Assembly: GCA_025890175.1 (NCBI GenBank)
Contig: JANPYM010000001.1
Coordinates: 2,876,288 to 2,940,287, forward strand
Reading direction: 5' to 3'
Origin: Ciborinia camelliae
Lineage: Eukaryota > Ascomycota > Leotiomycetes > Helotiales > Sclerotiniaceae
Length of the DNA stretch: 64,000 bases
Under the pieces are notes generated by a model. The model saw only the letters and a list, made by a program, of their open reading frames with translations, was not told the origin of the DNA and searched no databases. The translations under genes were made by a program, and so were the position numbers. This document shows, one piece after another, positions 60,345 through 64,000 of the stretch (the stretch's first letter is position 1; each line of letters starts with the position of its first letter).

Positions 60345-62792
60345 ATGGATACCAAACAGAAGAAGCGTTCTCATTCAGAGACCAATGGCTCTCAGAAAGC
60401 TCCAAAACGTCAAAAGATTCAGAAAACATCCAAGAAGCAAAAGAAAGATGCGCCAAAGAAAAAAGTTGCCGTAGACTCTCTACCATGGAACGAAGTAACG
60501 ATGCCAGATATGTTTGAAGATGCTGAGGGTTTCTATGGACTAGAGGAGGTAGATGATGTTGAGGTAGTAAGAGATGGCGATGTTGTCACATTTGTATGTA
60601 CACCCGGGAGGAATTATGTGAAAGATGCTTATTCTCTTTTAGGTATCTTCCAAGATACAGACTAAAGACGACGATGACGATGAAGAATTTGAAGGCTTTG
60701 GAGATGATGACGAAGATGGTGGAGATGCGGAGACAGACAATACCAGCGAAGCGACGCCAATTCTGAAATCTACGGAAGAGAGCAAGGGACAGGAAGAAGA
60801 ACAGCAAGGAAATAAAGAGAAGATAGAGAAAAAACCAAAGCCCGAAAAGAAAGAGAAGAAGGAAAAGCCAAGTATAAAAGATGAAGAAGAGAAATTGACA
60901 AATAAGAAGGAGAAGAAGCAGAAAAAAGAGAAATTGCAAAACCAGCCAGTCGATAAAGATGCTGGCCTGAAACAAGATTCCCTCAAGAATGTCTTTCAAG
61001 CACTCGAAGATGATGCCTCACGAGAAGTTGATGTTTCAGGTTGGGAAGAGCTAGATCTTTCGTCGAATACTTTATCCGCATTATCAAAAATGGGCTTCTC
61101 GAAGCCAACTCCAATTCAATCTGAGTCTATTCCAGAAGTCCTGGCAGGTCATGATGTTGTCGGAAAAGCATCTACAGGTTCTGGAAAAACATTGGCATTT
61201 GGAATACCAATAGTAGAGAAGTGGCTAGAGCAATATGGAGAACTGGATGAGGATGAACTTAAGAAGAGCACAAGACCGCCAACTGCGTTGATTCTTTCGC
61301 CTACAAGAGAGTTGGCACATCAACTGACTGAACATATCACAGCTTTATGTAAAGGTATGCCTACAAGCCCATATGTAGCTGCTGTCACCGGAGGACTCTC
61401 CGTCCAGAAACAACAACGTCAATTAGCCAAGGCAGACATCATAATCGGCACACCAGGTCGTCTATGGGAGGTTATAAGCTCCAGCAATGAATTGTCAGCT
61501 GGCTTGAAACAGGTAAGATTTTTGGTCATCGATGAAGCAGATAGGCTTTTGACCGATGGTCACTTTAAAGAAGCAGAGGAAATTCTAAATGCTCTGGATC
61601 GTACACACGGTGATGAAGATGATGATGAGGAAGGCACATTACCACCCAGACAGACTTTGGTTTTCTCGGCCACTTTCCACAAGGGATTGCAACAGAAGCT
61701 TGCAGGCAAGGGCAAACAATCTTTCAAGGATGAAAGTCAATCGATGGAGTACCTGCTGAAGAAGCTCAACTTCCGAGAAGAAAAACCCAAATTTGTTGAT
61801 GTGAACCCCATTTCGCAAATGGCGGCTAATTTGAAAGAGGGTATGGTAGAATGTGGCGGCGAAGAGAAGGTAATGCTCCATAAATCACGAATTATGCGTA
61901 TTTTGCTCACACCCTATAGGATCTCTACCTATATTCTCTCCTCCTCCATCACCCAAACCAACGAACCCTCATCTTCACTAACTCCATCCACTCCGTCCGC
62001 CGTCTAACCCCCATGCTTCAAACCCTCAACATCCCGGCCCACTCCCTCCACTCCCAAATGATCCAGAAAGCCCGCATGCGCTCCATCGAAAAGTTCTCCC
62101 GCACAAATAACACCGGCTCAGTCCTCGTAGCTACCGATGTCGCAGCCCGCGGTCTCGATATCGGAGGTGTCCAATTAGTCATCCATTACCATCTCCCCCG
62201 TACCGCAGATATGTACGTCCACCGATCCGGTCGTACAGCTCGTGCCGCAGCCTCCGGATCCAGCATCCTTCTTTGCGGTCCCGAAGAAGTAGTTGGCACT
62301 CGTCGCTTGGTGGCTAAGGTCCATGCTCGAAATGCTCTTAATGCAGAAGGTAAGAAATCCAAATTCTACATTCGCTCTCTCGATATCGATCGCCGAGTCG
62401 TCTCTCGCCTAAAGCCTCGCGTCACCCTTGCCAAAAAAATAGCGGATAGTGCGTTAGCAAAAGAGAAAAAGGGTCATGATGACGAATGGGTTAAAAACGC
62501 AGCTGAAGAATTGGGTGTCGAATATGACAGTGAGGAATTTGAAGCATTAGGTGGCGGCAGAAAAGGAAGAGGAACGGGAAGGAGGATGAAGGAAAAAGAA
62601 GCGAGAGGAATGACTAAAGGGGAAGTGGGGGCCTTGAGAGCGGAGTTAAGGGCGCTCCTCGCCCAAAGGGTTAATGTGGGGGTTAGTGAGAGGTATTTGA
62701 CGAGCGGGACGGTCAATGTTAATGATTTGCTGAAGGGCGCGAAGGGTGAGTGGTTGGGAGAGGTGGAGGGTATTGGGATGGAGGATGATTAA
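60345..62792 (+). CDS. MAK5: DEAD-box ATP-dependent RNA helicase, Mak5 / DDX24 family
   Basis: Three exons: 60345-60593, 60643-61869 and 61920-62792, both introns GT-AG at phase 0. The product is about 782 residues (yeast Mak5 is 773). The N-terminus is Lys-rich with nuclear-localisation character. LPWNEVTMPDMFEDAEGFYGLEEVD is the Mak5-type segment, followed by a long Asp/Glu and Lys/Glu-rich low-complexity stretch. Helicase motifs in order: Q motif KPTPIQSE, ASTGSGKT, SPTRELAHQ, GG, TPGR, VIDEAD, SAT, then in the second RecA lobe IFTNS, ARGLDI and HRSGRTARA. The tail is basic and charged. Mak5 acts in the nucleolus in 60S ribosomal subunit assembly and is usually essential. The early part of exon 3 uses conspicuously more C-ending codons than exon 2. 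The gene shares its promoter region with the TRM7-like gene. Confidence 0.95.
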
Positions 62793-64000
62793 AGTGTGCT
62801 TTATTAAGTAGATGTTAAATCATTGCCTAGCTGATGAGGTTATTAGCAATGAATGAATATAAATACGATTCATACCCCCAAGAATACGTTTGGTTGAATG
62901 TTACCCCGAGTCTATCTATTTAAATGTACGTAAAGAGACGAGATATCTATCATATACAAACAACAAGATCTTGTCTCGAAAGAAGTATATATATAATTGA
63001 CTACCGGCTCCCTTTATACAACCCTCCTCATCTTCCCAATTCTCTCTAGACATCGAAACACTCTATCGAAAAATGATTAGCATTCCCATTTCCCCCCAAG
63101 CAACATCTCATCACATCTCATCACATCTCATCACATCTCATCACATCTCATCACATCTCATCACATCATATCCATGATATTTTTTTTTCTAAATTCCTCC
63201 CTTCCTCCCTTCCTTCCAAATTCCAAATTCCCCCCATCTTCAAATCTGGTTAAACCAGACAAGAGTCTACCCATCCATCTACTCACCAAAAAGTTTACCT
63301 TCCATTACATACTAGGTAGGTATCCATGTCTCAAAACTTGAAATATTAGAAAATCAAAGAAAACCTATACCTATACCCATACCCATCCATACATATCGAT
63401 AGCCATTGCTCTGAGATGAATTGCTCGCTGTAATTTCGTCCCAACGATATTGATACTCGAAATCCATACTCATGATCTTGGCTCTTTATCTAGAGGTAGG
63501 TAAGTAGGTAAAGTAAGTATTCTCAACTCAGCAGTGAGTGCAGTCTCGATCATATAACGACCTTGGAACAAACAAATAACCGATTGTGGCTTAGTGTTCT
63601 AACGTCATCAACACACGGGTATTATAAAATGGATAATAAGTTACAACTTGCATGGAGGAATATATACCGAGGACTGTATGTATGCCAATTGAAGAAGGCT
63701 GATAGTTATTAGTTTATCAAGAAAGACTGACTATACCTAGTACAACACAGATCACACTTTCTGCGATCAACCCCTCACTCATGAACCCAAATAATTTTAA
63801 TGGGGATATATTCATACAAGCCTAACTAGGTAGCTAACCATTCACTCGATACACACACTCCTTTCTGTACCTCTGCCAGAGTATTGTCCCCCATCATCCC
63901 TCCATAGTGATTCTCTTCTCATTCTTCTGTGCATGCCAGCCAAGTAATGAAATTCTGTGCACCCCCCATAAGAACAGTTCATCAAGGTATGACCGGGATG
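62793..64000. other. terminal intergenic region
   Basis: About 1.2 kb after MAK5 with no supportable gene. It contains the 10-bp tandem array at 63,103, a T9 run, further TACC/GGTAGG motifs (63,312 and 63,495), and A/T-rich spacer to the window edge. Confidence 0.5.
63103..63168. repeat. 10-bp tandem array ACATCTCATC (six full units plus a degenerate one)
   Basis: Six consecutive identical ACATCTCATC units run from 63103 to 63162, followed by a diverged seventh. Non-coding minisatellite; the copy number is likely to vary between isolates. Confidence 0.95.

Noticed and set aside
63103..63168. Tandem array as a possible CRISPR
   Set aside because: The 10-bp units are contiguous without spacers; it is a minisatellite in a eukaryotic genome.

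Overview
The window looks like nuclear DNA of a filamentous ascomycete, most likely a Helotiales/Sclerotiniaceae-type (Botrytis- or Sclerotinia-like) fungus. The evidence is: genes interrupted by short (40-90 nt) GT-AG introns with CTAAC/CTGAC-like branch points; intron-bearing nuclear tRNA genes; wide A/T-rich intergenic DNA full of TACC/GGTA and CCTAGG tetranucleotide tracts; and a protein set typical of Pezizomycotina. The species call is inference. There is no operon-like packing, no virus, no CRISPR and no intact transposon.

Layout, left to right. 1.2-2.8 kb: a four-exon short-chain dehydrogenase with a mitochondrial-type N-terminus. 5.65-9.67 kb (minus): a vigilin/Scp160 multi-KH RNA-binding protein. 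13.8-16.6 kb: a CRIB-containing PAK/Ste20-family kinase. 16.6-23.4 kb: a gene-poor stretch. 23.4-25.3 kb: adenylosuccinate lyase. 26.9-31.0 kb: a PLP class-III aminotransferase/dialkylglycine-decarboxylase-like gene followed by a Zn2Cys6 regulator. 32.7 kb: tRNA-Pro. 33.8-37.2 kb: a CPC-type copper ATPase. 38.5 kb: a small Cys-containing hypothetical protein. 41 kb: a 10-N gap in poly-A next to tRNA-Gly. 42.3-43.1 kb: a five-helix membrane protein. 43.4-45.2 kb (minus): a secreted GH54/CBM42 arabinofuranosidase. 45.2-50.2 kb: gene-poor with small duplications. 50.25-55.1 kb: an eleven-exon ABCC exporter. 56-58.5 kb: tRNA-Gly, tRNA-Asn, an orphan T-arm and tRNA-Leu. 58.8-62.8 kb: TRM7-like tRNA methyltransferase and MAK5-like DEAD-box helicase, divergent from a promoter of about 240 bp.

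Most genes are independent housekeeping or accessory units. Two groupings may be functional. The first is the aminotransferase plus the adjacent Zn2Cys6 factor. The aminotransferase promoter holds two perfect palindromes with CGG/CCG ends and four TTTTCCG copies, which suggests a self-contained amino-acid (possibly alpha,alpha-dialkyl amino acid) catabolic module. The second is the divergent TRM7/MAK5 pair, two RNA-maturation genes sharing one promoter region. I judge the first to be the best candidate for something undescribed. Several genes look broken if read as plain ORFs but become intact once introns are placed; those junctions are listed explicitly.
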